From positions 2,914,001 to 2,978,000 of the forward strand of contig JBCAMK010000003.1 of assembly GCA_038503065.1 (NCBI GenBank): a stretch of 64,000 nt of DNA, read 5' to 3'. The DNA comes from Paragyromitra xinjiangensis (taxonomy: Eukaryota > Ascomycota > Pezizomycetes > Pezizales > Discinaceae). Shown piece by piece: positions 24,883 through 36,800 of the stretch. Positions within the stretch are counted from its first letter, which is position 1, and each line of letters starts with the position of its first letter. The notes under the pieces were generated by a model. It was not told the DNA's origin and did not search any database. It worked only from the letters and a program-made list of their open reading frames with translations. The translations under genes and the position numbers were made by a program.

Positions 24883-25977
24883 TTATATTTCTACACTTCT
24901 CGGTGCAGTTTCCCCTCTTTCCTTTCTTCTTTCTTGCACCCAATCTCCTAGTCCCTTCCAGATAGCTCTTTTGAACTCAGGGCTATATGCAGCAACCAGC
25001 CCACTTGTGCTTGGCACCACAAACGCCCTACAACCTCCCCATTCCTTCCCATTAGCAAACTTCATCCTCTGCCATCCCCAGTCAAAATCAGTTTTCTTCA
25101 TCCTCTTCCCTGTCTTACTTCGCCATATAGCTTCCCATACAGCTTTGCCAACCAAACAAACTGCTTCTGGCTGCCATTTCCGTATCTTCTCCTCTAATTC
25201 AGGAACAGCACCCACCATTTCCTCCTTTGATAGCTCTGCAGCGTCCCTCGACGGTCGAGAAACGAGATCTGTACGACCAAGAGAGTACAGTTCTGGCAGA
25301 TGCTCGTCCATTGCTGGTGGGAGCTGCCGATCTGGTGTACAGCCAGATGAGTGGAGGAGGCGCCAGAATGAATTCGTTGGAGATGCATATGCGTGTCCGG
25401 CGGCGGCTGTAGCAAGACCGGGGTTGAAGCCGATAAATACGCATATCAGGTTCGGGGAGAGCACATCGGGTATTCCTGAGAGGTGTGCATATGTTGAGGG
25501 TGGAGCATAACCGGTATGTTTTCGCCTTTTCTTTTTTGGTTTCGTGGAGGTGGGAGCTAGGCCTTCCCTACTTTGTTTGGAGGCTGGAACGGCTCGCTTC
25601 TGGGGAAAGGTAGTTTGTGTTGCTACGATGCTTGTGGCGTGTGTTTTTTGGGTGGGTGCGGGAAATATGAATCTTGAGAGCGCCCCGTTGAAAGATGGAG
25701 GTGGTTTTAAAGTATTTTCTTCGATTCCCTCCTCCACCTCTTCTTCCTTTTCTTTGATTTCCTTCTTTGGGGTCATCCTATGCTGCACTTCCATCATTCT
25801 TGAATGCATTGGATGGCTATGGCTTGGAATTAGAGAATTGGGGAAATTGAGATTATGTGCGGTATAGTTGTGGAGAAGGGAAGCTCTGTGCGTTAGCTTG
25901 GGAATAGCTGATGTTGTGCCTGGTGGCGAAAGGACACGGAAGTTGCCGAAGAGCTGCACGCTACTGGACCTCGTCAT
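24883..25977 (-). CDS. G/T(U) mismatch-specific DNA glycosylase, TDG/Mug family
   Basis: Single exon, 364 aa, ATG at 25977. The C-terminal 200 residues form a uracil/thymine-DNA glycosylase of the Mug/TDG family: motif 1 is GFNPGLATA (about 183-191, canonical GINPGL; the catalytic Asn is kept), followed by YASPTNSFWRLLHSSG, and motif 2 is VPSTSGLVA (about 321-329), close to the family's MPSSSxR. The enzyme excises thymine or uracil mispaired with G in nuclear base excision repair; the named fungal relative is fission yeast Thp1. The N-terminal half is low-complexity, with an acidic segment (EIKEKEEEVEEGIEEN) and a basic stretch (KPKKKRRKH) that could be a nuclear localisation signal. It is divergently arranged with the NLR-type gene. 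Confidence 0.93.
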   Translation of the reverse strand: MTRSSSVQLFGNFRVLSPPGTTSAIPKLTHRASLLHNYTAHNLNFPNSLIPSHSHPMHSRMMEVQHRMTPKKEIKEKEEEVEEGIEENTLKPPPSFNGALSRFIFPAPTQKTHATSIVATQTTFPQKRAVPASKQSREGLAPTSTKPKKKRRKHTGYAPPSTYAHLSGIPDVLSPNLICVFIGFNPGLATAAAGHAYASPTNSFWRLLHSSGCTPDRQLPPAMDEHLPELYSLGRTDLVSRPSRDAAELSKEEMVGAVPELEEKIRKWQPEAVCLVGKAVWEAIWRSKTGKRMKKTDFDWGWQRMKFANGKEWGGCRAFVVPSTSGLVAAYSPEFKRAIWKGLGDWVQERRKERGETAPRSVEI

Positions 25978-26525
25978 CCCTTACTTTGTATTGAACCCAT
26001 CTCTTGTATGTCGAATTCCACAACCTTTTAATGCAACGACTAGAGCTGCGTAGGAAAACGTTTTCTGATCACCCAGAGACTAGGACGTCTCCGGACGGGA
26101 TGCTATTTGGATATAAGAACGGACTACGATTGGTTGTGGCAGTGGCGGTAGCTATACTCGCGTTGCATGCTGTGCTGGTTGGTGATTCGCTCGCGCGATA
26201 GCCATAGGATTGATTCGATGACTGGTGCATAGGTAGTATAGATACATACCTAGGACTCGAGCAAAAAAAACTTCCGAGTCCCTCGTTTACTGGATAGCGA
26301 GACAACCAATGGAGAACAATAATTGTTTCAAATGTCTTAACCTGTGGCACCTAGGGACACGTAGTGTGCGCTGCCCCACCTCAGCAAAGTTGTCAGCCTT
26401 TCGCTGACTATGGTAGATTAGGGGCTAGATGCTAGAGACGCCTTTTGAGAACCTTCATCTTCACCATACACTTCACTAGTGTTGAAAGACCACAAGCACA
26501 TACCTTGATTATCAAAAGCGCCTCG
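25978..26525. promoter_or_regulatory. 548-bp divergent promoter region, DNA glycosylase and NLR gene
   Basis: The glycosylase starts leftward at 25977 and the patatin-NACHT gene rightward at 26526. Both promoters should lie in this interval. Open frames within it have no motif. No core promoter element could be assigned by eye. Confidence 0.4.
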
Positions 26526-29500
26526 ATGACAACCACCGTCGTAAGTCCCCCGGCTGAGAGGCGCGCACGAGTACTCCTCTCCCTTGGTAAGTAAGCAATA
26601 TCCAGATCCGGGAGTAAAGGCACTAAGCTCATAGGTTAAGACGGTGGTGGTGTACGGGGGCTCTCAACTTTACTTATCTTGGAACACTTGATGAAGGGGA
26701 TTAATCCGGAAAACCCGCCTAAACCATGTGAAGTTTTCGATCTTATTGGTGGTACATCAACTGGAGGGTACTGTTGACCCCACCATTGAACAGGACGAGA
26801 TAACCTGATCGTTCGTGTAGGTTAATCGCTATCATGCTCGGGCGATTGAAGATGGATGTTCCGAGCTGTATTGACGCATACCTGAAGCTCTCCGTCTCTG
26901 CCTTCCAGCCAAAGAGAAATAAAAGGAATCTCTGGGGGATAATTAAAGACACAATTGGGGTCAAAGGGAAATTTGAGTCTGGGAGGCTTGAGCAAGCCAT
27001 CAAAGAGGTAGTCAAATTGAAGCTAGAGGATGAAGATGCGCTCTTACGAGAAGATGGCGAACCGGGATGCCGGGTGTGAGTAGACTCCTATCCATGGTGA
27101 TTTATGAACTGGCTAAAATTTGATTTGATTGCGCTGGTGAAGCTTCGTTTGCGCTCTCAGAAAGGATATTGCGAAGCCAGCGCGTCTACGGAGTTACCCC
27201 ACAAGGTCTGCCAATCCAGTGGAAGGTTGCAAAATTTGGGAAGCTGGCCGGGCCACTTCTGCAGCTACTTCTTTCTTTGACTCCATCGCCATCGGTAAAT
27301 TCGGGGAAGAGTTTATTGATGGTGCTACTGGGTGCAATAACCCTGTGCGGCATGTTTTGGATGAGGCATATGAGATTTGGACACCGGAAGTGAAGATCAA
27401 TTGTATCATCAGTATCGGCACAGGACAGCCCTCCATGGCAGCATTTGGGGATAATTTGAAAGAGGTTGCCACCTCACTCATCAAAATCGCGACGGATACG
27501 GAAAACACTGCAGAAGAGTTCCTACGTGCGAATCGGGATCTTCGGGGGCAGAAACGCTATTTTCGCTTTAACGTACCAAAAGGGCTCGAGAAAGTGGGGT
27601 TGGAGGAATACGAAAAGAAAGCCGTTATATCTTCTTCGACCAATCATTACTTAAATGAGCGGATGATACAGGATGAGGTGGAAAATTGTTTGAGCTCTTT
27701 AAGCTCTTGTACGTAAAACTTTCCCTGCACAGGCTGTTTGAGGTTCGGTGGGTTTTGGGAAATGAAGATCATTTCTGAATTCTCTATTCTAGGCAATGAC
27801 CTATCACCACCCGAGCCAAGTGACAGTATCGATACAGAAGCAGACAAGATGTAAGGGTGGTCATTCTTGAGGCTTAAACCTATTTGTACTTACCATTAGT
27901 AGTGTACGCCTATCGGCAGATGAAAAGGAGTGCCTAGCAAGCTTCTATCTTACAGACTACTCAACCTACCGTTCCCAAGTTTCCAAGCGCCACCCTGGGA
28001 CTTTAGAGTGGCTTCGTGAAAACGAACAATACAAGGCCTGGGTCTCTACCAAATCGAGTTTTCTTTGGATTTCTGGGAATCCTGGCTGCGGCAAAACCGT
28101 GCTTTCTGCTTTTTTGCTAGATCAGCTTGACCTGATGGCTAAGGACACCAACACCAAAGTTGCATATTTCTTCTGTGACGACAAAGATGAAACACAAAGG
28201 ACGGCTCAATCACTTCTTCGAGATGTGATACATCAATTGCTTGTAGCCACGCCTCGCCTCGTTAGGCATGCTATGCTATACTGGACGGCCCAAAAGAGAA
28301 ATCTGCTCGCATCATTAGATACCCTTTGGAACATATTCCTTGCGATTGCTACCGATCCAACTGTGGGAAGGACATACTGTGTTTTCGATGCTCTGGATGA
28401 ATGTGAAGAAGCTTCACGAGAAGACCTTCTCTCACGTCTAGGAAAGCATTTTATGTCCATGGAAAACCAAGATCGGGCAGGTCACATGAATGTCATCCTT
28501 ACAAGCCGCCCGTATGAGAACATCCACTGTTTGCTTAAACAGTTTTCAGTAATCCGATTGAAAACCGAGAATGAGGGGGGGAATATCAGCAAAGACATTA
28601 CAACATTCATTTCGAGTGAGGTAAAGAGACTAGCTGAAGATCGCGGATACAGCAAGAACCTAGAAGAGAAAGTGCAAAACGCGCTCAAAAAGGGTGCTGA
28701 TGGCATGTTCCTCTGGGTTTCGTTAATCATCAAGGACCTCCAAAAAACTCCAACCCAATCTGTTGAGCAAAAGCTGAACGCTCTTCCTCGGGGCTTGTAC
28801 GACCTATATGCTCACCTCTTATCAAGCTTGGAAGACACGATGAAAGAAACGGCGCAAATGATTCTCCTATGGGTTGTCACAGCGATGCGGCCGTTGAAGC
28901 TGTTAGAGTTGGCTACAGCCCTCCAGATTAAACAAGGCGATACGCGATCAATCAAGATTGACGAAGACCGCCTGAGAGGTCTCGAGAAAGATGTCGCTCT
29001 CTGCGGCCCAATCCTGAAAATTCAAGACGGTGTTGTTCATTTAGTCCACCAGTCAGCAAAGGAGTTTATGATTGGCTCAGCTACTTCTATGCCTCCATCT
29101 ACTTTTAGGATTTCGATTGTGGAAGCCAATTCTCGGATTGCGATATCTTGCTTGACCTACCTCACTTTCGACGAATTCAACGAGGGCCCATTAAAGTGCA
29201 ACCATCGTTTCCAAACCGACATGTTCAAACCTCGATTACAAAAATATTCGTTCCTGGAATACGCCGCAGTGCATTGGATACATCATGTTAAGGAGGGAGA
29301 TGAAGAAAATACTGATATACTGCTTTGTTTCGACAAGTTATCAGAATCTGAACTTAAAATTGATTTTATTTATCAGACATCGTGTTTCTTGAGAGGCGCA
29401 ACTTTTAAATCTACATCACCGTTGCGATTATCAGCCCGCTACGGTATTTTTTCCTTTGTTAGGCGGTTCTTGGATGGGGTGACCAACGCCAACTCTAGAG

Positions 29501-30939
29501 GTGGGGAATATAGGAGCGCGCTCCTGGTAGCAGCCAAAAGGAGCCACGAAGCGGTAGTGAGGTTGCTCTTGGACCGCGGGGCCGACATCAACGCCGCAGG
29601 GGGGAAATACGGGAACGCGCTCCAAGCAACAGCCTGTAGGGGCCACGGAGCGATGGTGAAGTTGCTCTTGGACCGCGGGGCCGACATCAACGCCGCAGGG
29701 GGGAGATACGGAAACACGCTCCAAGCAGCAGCCTTGATGGGCCACGAAGTGGTGGTGAAGTTGCTCTTGGACCGCGGGGCCGACATCAACGCCGCAGGGG
29801 GGCTCCACGGAAACGCGCTCCAGACAGCAGCCTGTAGGGGCCACGAAGCGATGGTGAAGTTGCTCTTAGACCGCGGGGCGGACATCAACGCCGCAGGGGG
29901 GCTCTACGGAAACGCGCTCCAGACAGCAGCCTGTACGGGCCACGAAGCGGTGGCGAAGTTGCTATTGGACCGCGGGGCCAATATCAACGCCACAGGGGGG
30001 TTCTACGGGAACGCGCTCCAAGCAGCAGCCTGTGAGGGCCACGAAGTGGCGGTGAAGTTGCTCTTGGACCGCGGGGCTGACATCAACGCCGCAGGGGGGT
30101 TCTACGGAAACGCGCTCCAGACAGCAGCCTGTGCGGGCCACGAAGCGGTGGTGAAGTTGCTCTTGGACCGCGGGGCCGACATCAACGCCGCAGGGGGGAG
30201 ATACGGAAACACGCTCCAAGCAGCAGCCTATGGGGGCCGCGAAGCGGTGGTGAAGTTGCTCTTGGGCCGCGGGGCCGACATTAACGCCGCAGGGGGGGAA
30301 TATGGGGACGCGCTCCAAGCAGCAGCCTATGGGGGCCACGAAGTGGTGGTGAAGTTGCTCTTGGACCGCGGGGCCGACATCAACGCCGCAGAGGGGCTCC
30401 ACCGAAACACGCTCCAGACAGCAGCCTTGATGGGCTGCGAAGCGGTGGTGAAGTTGCTCTTGGACCACGGGGCCGACATCAACGCCGCAGGGGGGCTCCA
30501 CGGAAACACGCTCCAAGCAGCAGCCTATGGGGGCCACGAAGCGGTGGCGAAGTTGCTCTTGGACCGCGGGGCCGACATCAACGCCGCAGGGGGGCTCTAC
30601 GGAAACGCGCTCCAAGCAGCAGCCTGTACGGGCCACGAAGCGATGGCGAAGCTGCTCTTGGACCGCGGGGCCGACATCAACGCCGCAGGGGGGAGATACG
30701 GAAACACGCTCCAAGCAGCAGCCTTGATGGGCCACGAAGCGATGGTGAAGTTGCTCTTGGACCGCGGGGCCGACGTTAACGCCGCAGGGGGGAAATACGG
30801 GAACGCGCTCCAAGCAACAGCCTGTAGGGGCCACGAAGCGATAGTGAAGTTGCTCTTGGACCGCGGGGCCGACATCAACGCCGCAGGGGGCTCCACGGAA
30901 ACGCGCTCCAGACAGCAGCCTGTAGGGGCCATGAAATAA
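26526..30939 (+). CDS. NLR-type receptor: patatin-like phospholipase, NACHT, ankyrin repeats
   Basis: Six exons (26526-26586, 26641-26767, 26821-27075, 27143-27708, 27793-27850, 27900-30939) give 1368 aa. The patatin domain has oxyanion loop DGGGVRG (21-27), nucleophile elbow GTSTG (Ser60) and the dyad Asp in EFIDGA (Asp207). The NACHT ATPase follows, with Walker A GNPGCGKT (415-422) and Walker B CVFDALDEC (516-524). After a helical region come 14 near-identical 33-residue ankyrin units plus a diverged first one. By domain order this is a fungal STAND/NLR protein: the repeats would sense a ligand, NACHT would oligomerise and the lipase act on membranes. Such proteins serve in heterokaryon incompatibility or immunity in other fungi. 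The final unit loses one G, ending the frame early. Exon 6 has two tandem acceptors (27899 and 27902). Confidence 0.92.
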
Positions 30940-30957
30940 TTTTCAAGCTACTCCGGG
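29473..30957 (+). repeat. Tandem 99-bp ankyrin repeat array
   Basis: A 99-bp unit encoding one 33-residue ankyrin repeat (core LLLDRGADINAAGG) recurs without indels from 29572: GACCGCGG starts at 29572, 29671 and so on to 30859, so there are 13 exact periods plus a fourteenth, interrupted unit. A diverged unit (29473-29571) precedes them. Units are almost identical in DNA, and differences cluster at the residues after NAAGG and in the turn before the second helix. This is expected for repeats homogenised by recombination and diversified at binding positions. Confidence 0.95.
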
Positions 30958-31016
30958 ACCATATCTCAAAGACAACGCTTATGGCTGAAAGCGTAGAATT
31001 AGACTCGAACAGATGA

Positions 31017-32668
31017 GAACCAGGAAACAACCGCAAATTGACTTGTTTATTTCTGCTAGTAAATCTTGGGTGTTATGTTTTGCGGATAACATATTTCTTT
31101 ACATGTTTTTCTTGATTTCTTCAGTGCTGGATTTGGTGCTTCAGCTGTATCCTTGGATGAAATGTATTAGGTAGTTTGATTAATGTCGTCTTTTGTTACT
31201 CGACTTATTTTTTTTGGCTCGAGGGGTTTTAGTTGTCAGATGTCAGGCAGAACGATATTGTAAAGGATAGAAAACTTGTTGGCAGTAGCTGGTTTATGCG
31301 AAAGCGGATTGTAGTGACGGTCCATGACAATTTGCCTAAACCCTAATGCTTACCTTTCTCCTTGCTCCCCTAGATTTTGGGGGACATAGGAAGGATGAAC
31401 AAGGTTTCGGATGAGTAGAGTGACTGGGTATCTTGTGTTTTGTCGGCCTATGGCGGATGAATCGAATAAGGTGTACCTCTTTTTTGCTCGCTTATTTCAC
31501 AACAAGAAATTATTTAATTAGGAAAAGGGCTCTATACAGGCAATTATTAGGTGATAAAAATAAAGCCCTGCCAGAGAGCTTTTGTTAAAATGGAATATTT
31601 TTGTGGAGTTATAGATTTTTGAAGTTTTGGGTTTTTGGTGGTGATTTGGTGGAAAACCTCGCCAAAAACAAAAAAGTGCAACATCATGAGGGCTGGCAGC
31701 TAAGAGCCTGCCCAAACTCATTTGTGGGGGTTTTTCCCAAAAAGCCAAAACTCGACTAAAATTCCAGGGGAAAAATTTAAAAACTCACAAGCATCAATGT
31801 AAAACCCTTTTGGTCTATAAACTGCCCTTAGGCAAAGAAATGGATTTGTTTTAACAATATTTGTCAAAAAAGCTGCTCAGGAGGCGTGGCTCGGCGCCTC
31901 AAAATGCCAAGTCTTGGTTGCACTATAGGTCACATATAGGTACACCTTAAACGATTCATCCACTATACCCTCACATGCTCTAGCATCGTTCGTATAGTAT
32001 TAACCTACTGCTATGACGGAACTCCAGAGTAATCTAACAGTGTTTCGGACGGGAGGTTGGGCTCGGATTGGCGTCGACGATCAGATGCCAGATGGCCTCG
32101 ATGGTCAACTGATGCACCCGGATGCTTTCTACTGTATTACACGAACTTTCTCCCCATCCGTATCTTCTTCCTAGGAATTGGATAGAATTTGGTTACTGAT
32201 GTGTATAAAACTCTTCCCAGCTGCTAAAGGCGAGGGATTCCTGAATGCCACGGGAAGGCATCTATCTGGATAGTGTATAATGAGACTTCATAGCGAACGT
32301 TAAACAAGTGTGCTAGGTGGGGGGTATCGGTATGGGAGAAAGAAAGTCGAAATGCTGACGTCGGGAGCGGTCATAGGGGCTCTTGGTCTCATAGCCTCTT
32401 ACGTTGGCTACGTGCAGATGGCAATATTGGGGGGATCAGCCTTTTCACGAGGAATCTCTAATCAATTAAACTCACACAGCATCGGCGGCTACTTGCGAGT
32501 GATCTTGCATGATCGAAAAAGGTACCACTAGAATTCATACATGGCAGCAGAATCACTAGAAACAAGAGAAAACCCCGATACCGTTATTCCGAGATTATTC
32601 ATGTAGGTAAAATTCTAAAATTGGGCAGATATTTTCCCGCAAAGCCATTTTATAACACTCCCCTATTA
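31017..32668. other. AT-rich intergenic, possible transporter relic
   Basis: Mostly AT-rich with no supported gene. Around 32310-32531 a frame without a proper ATG start reads YRYGRKKVEMLTSG followed by a hydrophobic stretch (AVIGALGLIASYVGYVQMAIL), which resembles a piece of a major-facilitator transporter loop. It is too short to call. Confidence 0.35.
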
Positions 32669-33654
32669 TTCAAACTACCGTATTTACTGGGTTATCCCAT
32701 GGACCGTAGCAACGTAACTTCGCACCAAATTTGGTGCTAATTTTTGGTGTCTTGTGCCCAATCATCCACCATGCCATGGTGACCCCCTTGTGCCCCCCTT
32801 CAAAACTATATAAAATACATTTCACAAGCTAGAGGGTCTTTGTGAATTTTTTGGCAATTTTTACGAAATTCCTTCATAGGAAGCTGTTGCATAGAAGTCT
32901 GTACTTCTAATGGGGGAGGCATAGGGTGACTGGATATACTACTTGAAAAATATCTCAGAACATGGCAACAGGTCCCTCACCAGGCACAAACCATCACTCA
33001 CTGGGCTGGATTTAGACTTTCTTCAACAATAAAAATTCAAATAAATAAGTACCAGATGGGGGCCATCTAGTTCAAAAGTATCCTCTATGACTCAGGTCAC
33101 CCTTTTCTGATTCATCTTTGCATGAAGGATATAGGTTTTCACTTTAGCGAGATGTGACCATAATTTGCGCCAAGCTAGATGTGAAGTATAGAGCAGCAAC
33201 CAAAAGATCTCACCTAAATTATATCTAAAGTTGTGTGCTTGTTTTCTAGGTTCTGAGGATTCTGTTATAATTTTTGGAAATTTTTAAAGCTCGTTGTTGT
33301 GGAGCTGATGTAGCCTAAACATTTGCACCAAATTTGGTGCGAACCACGCTACGGTCCATGGGATAAGCAACTCCCGTTTTAGGGTCAAAATAGAGTTTGA
33401 GACAAAGTTCGTGCTCGGTGGATATAAAAGCACAGGCTTTCCCGCTAATTCTTGCCCAAAGGGGTCTCTTGAGGAGGCCAAAGTCCCAAAATAAACCCCT
33501 CAACCCCGAGAGAGGGTCTGTGAGCCTCCGATTTCGGCTCTGATATCTATTTAAACGTGCTCTCGGATCTCTAAGGAAAGGTGGCTGAAACAAAAACCTT
33601 AATTGGACTTTAAAATCCGAGTTGCTTATAACCCAGTAAATACGGTAAGTTGAA
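32669..33654. mobile_element. Non-autonomous inverted-repeat element (MITE-like)
   Basis: The ends are inverted copies: left TACCGTATTTACTGGGTTAT (32676-32695) matches the reverse complement of ATAACCCAGTAAATACGGTA near 33626-33646. Homology continues inward through CCCATGGACCGTAGC and the 16-bp palindrome GCACCAAATTTGGTGC (32722-32737 on the left, 33325-33340 on the right), so the arms are about 65 bp. A TA dinucleotide flanks the CCGTATTT core at both ends, as in Tc1/mariner insertions, but the exact ends are unresolved because complementarity extends a few bases further. There is no transposase; a second element is nested in the right arm. Confidence 0.75.
33365..33627. mobile_element. Nested 263-bp inverted-repeat element
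   Basis: It interrupts the right arm of the larger element. Its ends are AAGCAACTC and GAGTTGCTT with weaker inverted homology for about 25 bp (TTTTA, GTC blocks). Removing it together with one copy of the duplicated AT (33363-33364 and 33628-33629) restores GGGATAACCC, exactly what the left arm of the host element predicts. This dates the insertion after the larger element and shows a 2-bp target duplication. No coding capacity. Confidence 0.75.
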
Positions 33655-33801
33655 CGTAGGAGTTCACAGATTTACTTTGCTGTACGTCTTCCTGGGGAGT
33701 GCATCTAACCCTAGGTGTGATACTACCATAACTAAGATGGTTGGATATGTTTAATGAACTAATCGATCAAACCAAGCTGAATAAACCTATACATTTTGTT
33801 C

Positions 33802-36800
33802 TTACGGCACCGCCGTATGGATTCTTCCTAGAATCATCTCATCCCCACAAGACAGCCGTATTAACTCTGGGGTAGCCGGCGACTGTAAAGAAAACCTCTC
33901 TGTAACTCCATTGTCTTTCCTCGCAGACTTCAACGCATCTCTAATCGCAAAAAAAACTGTGCTTCCAAGAAACAGAGGCGGTTCACCGACTCCCTAAATT
34001 TCGTGAGTACATAGCATGCATGAGAAGTCAGCGCTGATTACCTTGCTACTATAGATCGTATGCAGATTTCCCCACTCTACGCCATCCAGCATAGTAATGT
34101 TGAAAACCTGTGGAATATCTCTGGCTGCGGGAATCTTATATTTCCCTGGTCCGAGGGTTTTCAACAATCCATCTTTACCCCACAGCGATTCTTCAGTGGT
34201 GAATAGTCCTTGACCTTGAAGAAAGGCACCCTGGATCTGCCCATAATCGATTGCCGAGTTGATGCTCCGCCCGATATCCATCTTCACGTGCGCCTCCCGG
34301 CAAGTCCAATCCCCAGTAAGCGTATCGATCTCCACTTCCGCGAAGCCTGCGCCTTGCGTGAAGTAGTAAAACATCTGTCCTTTTCCAGTATCCCAGCTGT
34401 ATCCGATCTCTGGAGTTCTGTAAAACCCGTTCGCACTCAAGTTGACTCTATCCTGATATGCAGCCTCCACGGCTTCCTTCATAGTGGGGTATCTGGCCCG
34501 GTATAGCTCCAGCCGTCTATTAAGCTTCTCGCAAGCTCTGAAGATTGCGAATCCATTTAGGTCGCTTGCGGTTGAGCTTGATGTTGCTGATGTGTTTGCG
34601 ACGGTGTTTGTTGCGGTTTCGGAAATGCTTATGCTTTCGATTGGCACGTTGAGGGTTCTCGCAGCTACCATAAGCATCTTTGTGTGGAGTCCTTGACCCA
34701 TTTCGGCCCCACCGTGGGCGATGAGAATTGAGCCGTCTCGATAGATGTGGACTAGGGCCCCCGCTTGGTTGAGGGATGTTGCGGTAAAGGAGATGCCAAA
34801 TTTGGTTGGGATTAGCGAAAGCCCTCTTTTCTTGTACTTAAACTTTTCGTTGAATTCATCGACTGAAGTTTGGCTCGTTAGCCTAGCTTAGGACCATGGG
34901 GTTTGTGACTGAGGGACTATACCTTCTTTACGGCGCTCTTGATAGCCAGCCTCCCATTTGAGCGTCTCGACCAATTTGGGAACATACCAATCCTTGAGCT
35001 CTTGGTCAAAGTGGGTCTTTTCTCCTTCCTTGTACATATTGACTTTCTATCAAGATTTCAGTATACCGTCATTGGTTTGGGAATAGAATTTAGAGAAGTT
35101 TCATACCCTGACACTGTCCGGCGACATTCCAAGATAGTCTGCAATCTCCTCGATATAGGACTCTGCAATGAACATTCCCTGGGGTCCTCCGAAACCTCTG
35201 AAGGCAGTATTGGACATCGTATTAGTCTTGCACACTCTTCCATAAAGTTTCACGTTCGGAATCTTGTAACAGTTGTCGATATGGGCTAAGGCCCGCTCAC
35301 AAATTGTGATAGAGAGATCCTTGGACCATCCGCCGTGGGAGTAAACGTCTGCTTTGAGAGCTACAATTTTCCCTTTCTCTTCTTCATTCCCATTATCGGT
35401 TACTCCAACTATCCACTTCGTATAGAATGGATGTCGTTGTCCGGAGGTTATCATATCCTCATCTCGACTCAACATGCATCTAACTGGCCGCTTGGTTTTT
35501 TTGGCGGCGACAGCACAAATGGCAGCCAATTGAATCGATCTAGATTCTTTGCCACCGAACCCGCCTCCTAGGCGTCTCACTCTCGCGATGACGCGATTCG
35601 CGGGTACGCCGGTGACTTGTGCAACGAATTTCTGCCTAGAATTTCGTCGTTAGACATCTGACTCTCTTTGGAAATTTGGGTCGCCTTAGTAGGGTACATA
35701 CGTCTCCGAAGGGTTCTGCGTGCTGCTGAAAACTTCAATTTCACCATCCTCAGGCTTGGGCACTACCACAACAGCGTTTGTTTCGAGGTAGAAGTGCTCT
35801 TGTCCACCCATTTGGGTAACGCCCTCGATCCTATGATCCGCATTTCTCAGAGCTTCTTCGATACATCCCCCATATGTAAGTTCTCTATGAGGCTCGAAGA
35901 AACTCTCCTGGCTAATTGCTTCCTGTATAGTCAAAATGGGCGTTAAACCCTCGTCACAGTAATCAACGGCAACTGCTGCTGCTCCATCCACTGCTTGTTT
36001 CTGTGTGTCGGCCAGGATGATTCCGATAGGCTGGCCTTGGGTGAAGACCTCATCAACAGCGAAAAAGGGTTCGTCATGATCACCTGCGCCCCACAGATTT
36101 GGATCGTGTTCCGGATCGTTGGGATCTGCCTTTGGTAAATCATTATGGTCCGCATACGCAACCACTCCAGGCACCTTTAAAGCCGCTTCATGATTCACCT
36201 TGATCCTTGCGCGTGGATGAGTGCTCAGAACTAGGCATCCGTAAAGTTCGCCCTTTTGAGTTGGAATGTCGTCTATGTACTGGGCTTCTCCTGTGGTTTG
36301 TTTTAAGGCAGCGACGTGCGGAAGATCTTTCACAGAAGCTGCATTTCCTGAAGAGACCTCTCTCTCGATTTCGTCGACTAGGTCATGGTCGATTTCGCCA
36401 TTTAGAATACCAGTAACTTCATTCCAGAACCTATAGAAGAAGCCAAGAGCTAATGATTTTTTGTAGACTGGCATTTCGACTTCCATGGCATTGCATGAAG
36501 GAAAGTCCTCTGCTAAATGCGTCATAGCTCCTTCAAGGACTTCTGAGTTGTCCCATTCTTTATCGATCTCCATAAGATATTTCATCGTGTTTGTTGCCTG
36601 GGTCGCTGGTTTTGTCATTCCCCCGTATACCAAATCGATAGACTTGACTTTCTTATCTTCGCCGAGAAAAACCCGAAATCCAGCATTCACGATAGCAGCA
36701 TCGAGATGCTTCCGCTTTCCCTGTTTGTACATCCTCATGAATTCCCTCTCACCCTCTTTGGCGACAGGTATGCGGAAGGCCACGATAACCCCCTTCTCCG

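Noticed and set aside
29431..30834. Long minus-strand open frames of up to 290 codons opposite the ankyrin array
   Set aside because: They are created by the 99-bp periodicity of the sense repeats (a unit that lacks stops in one frame lacks them in all copies) and show no domain of their own.
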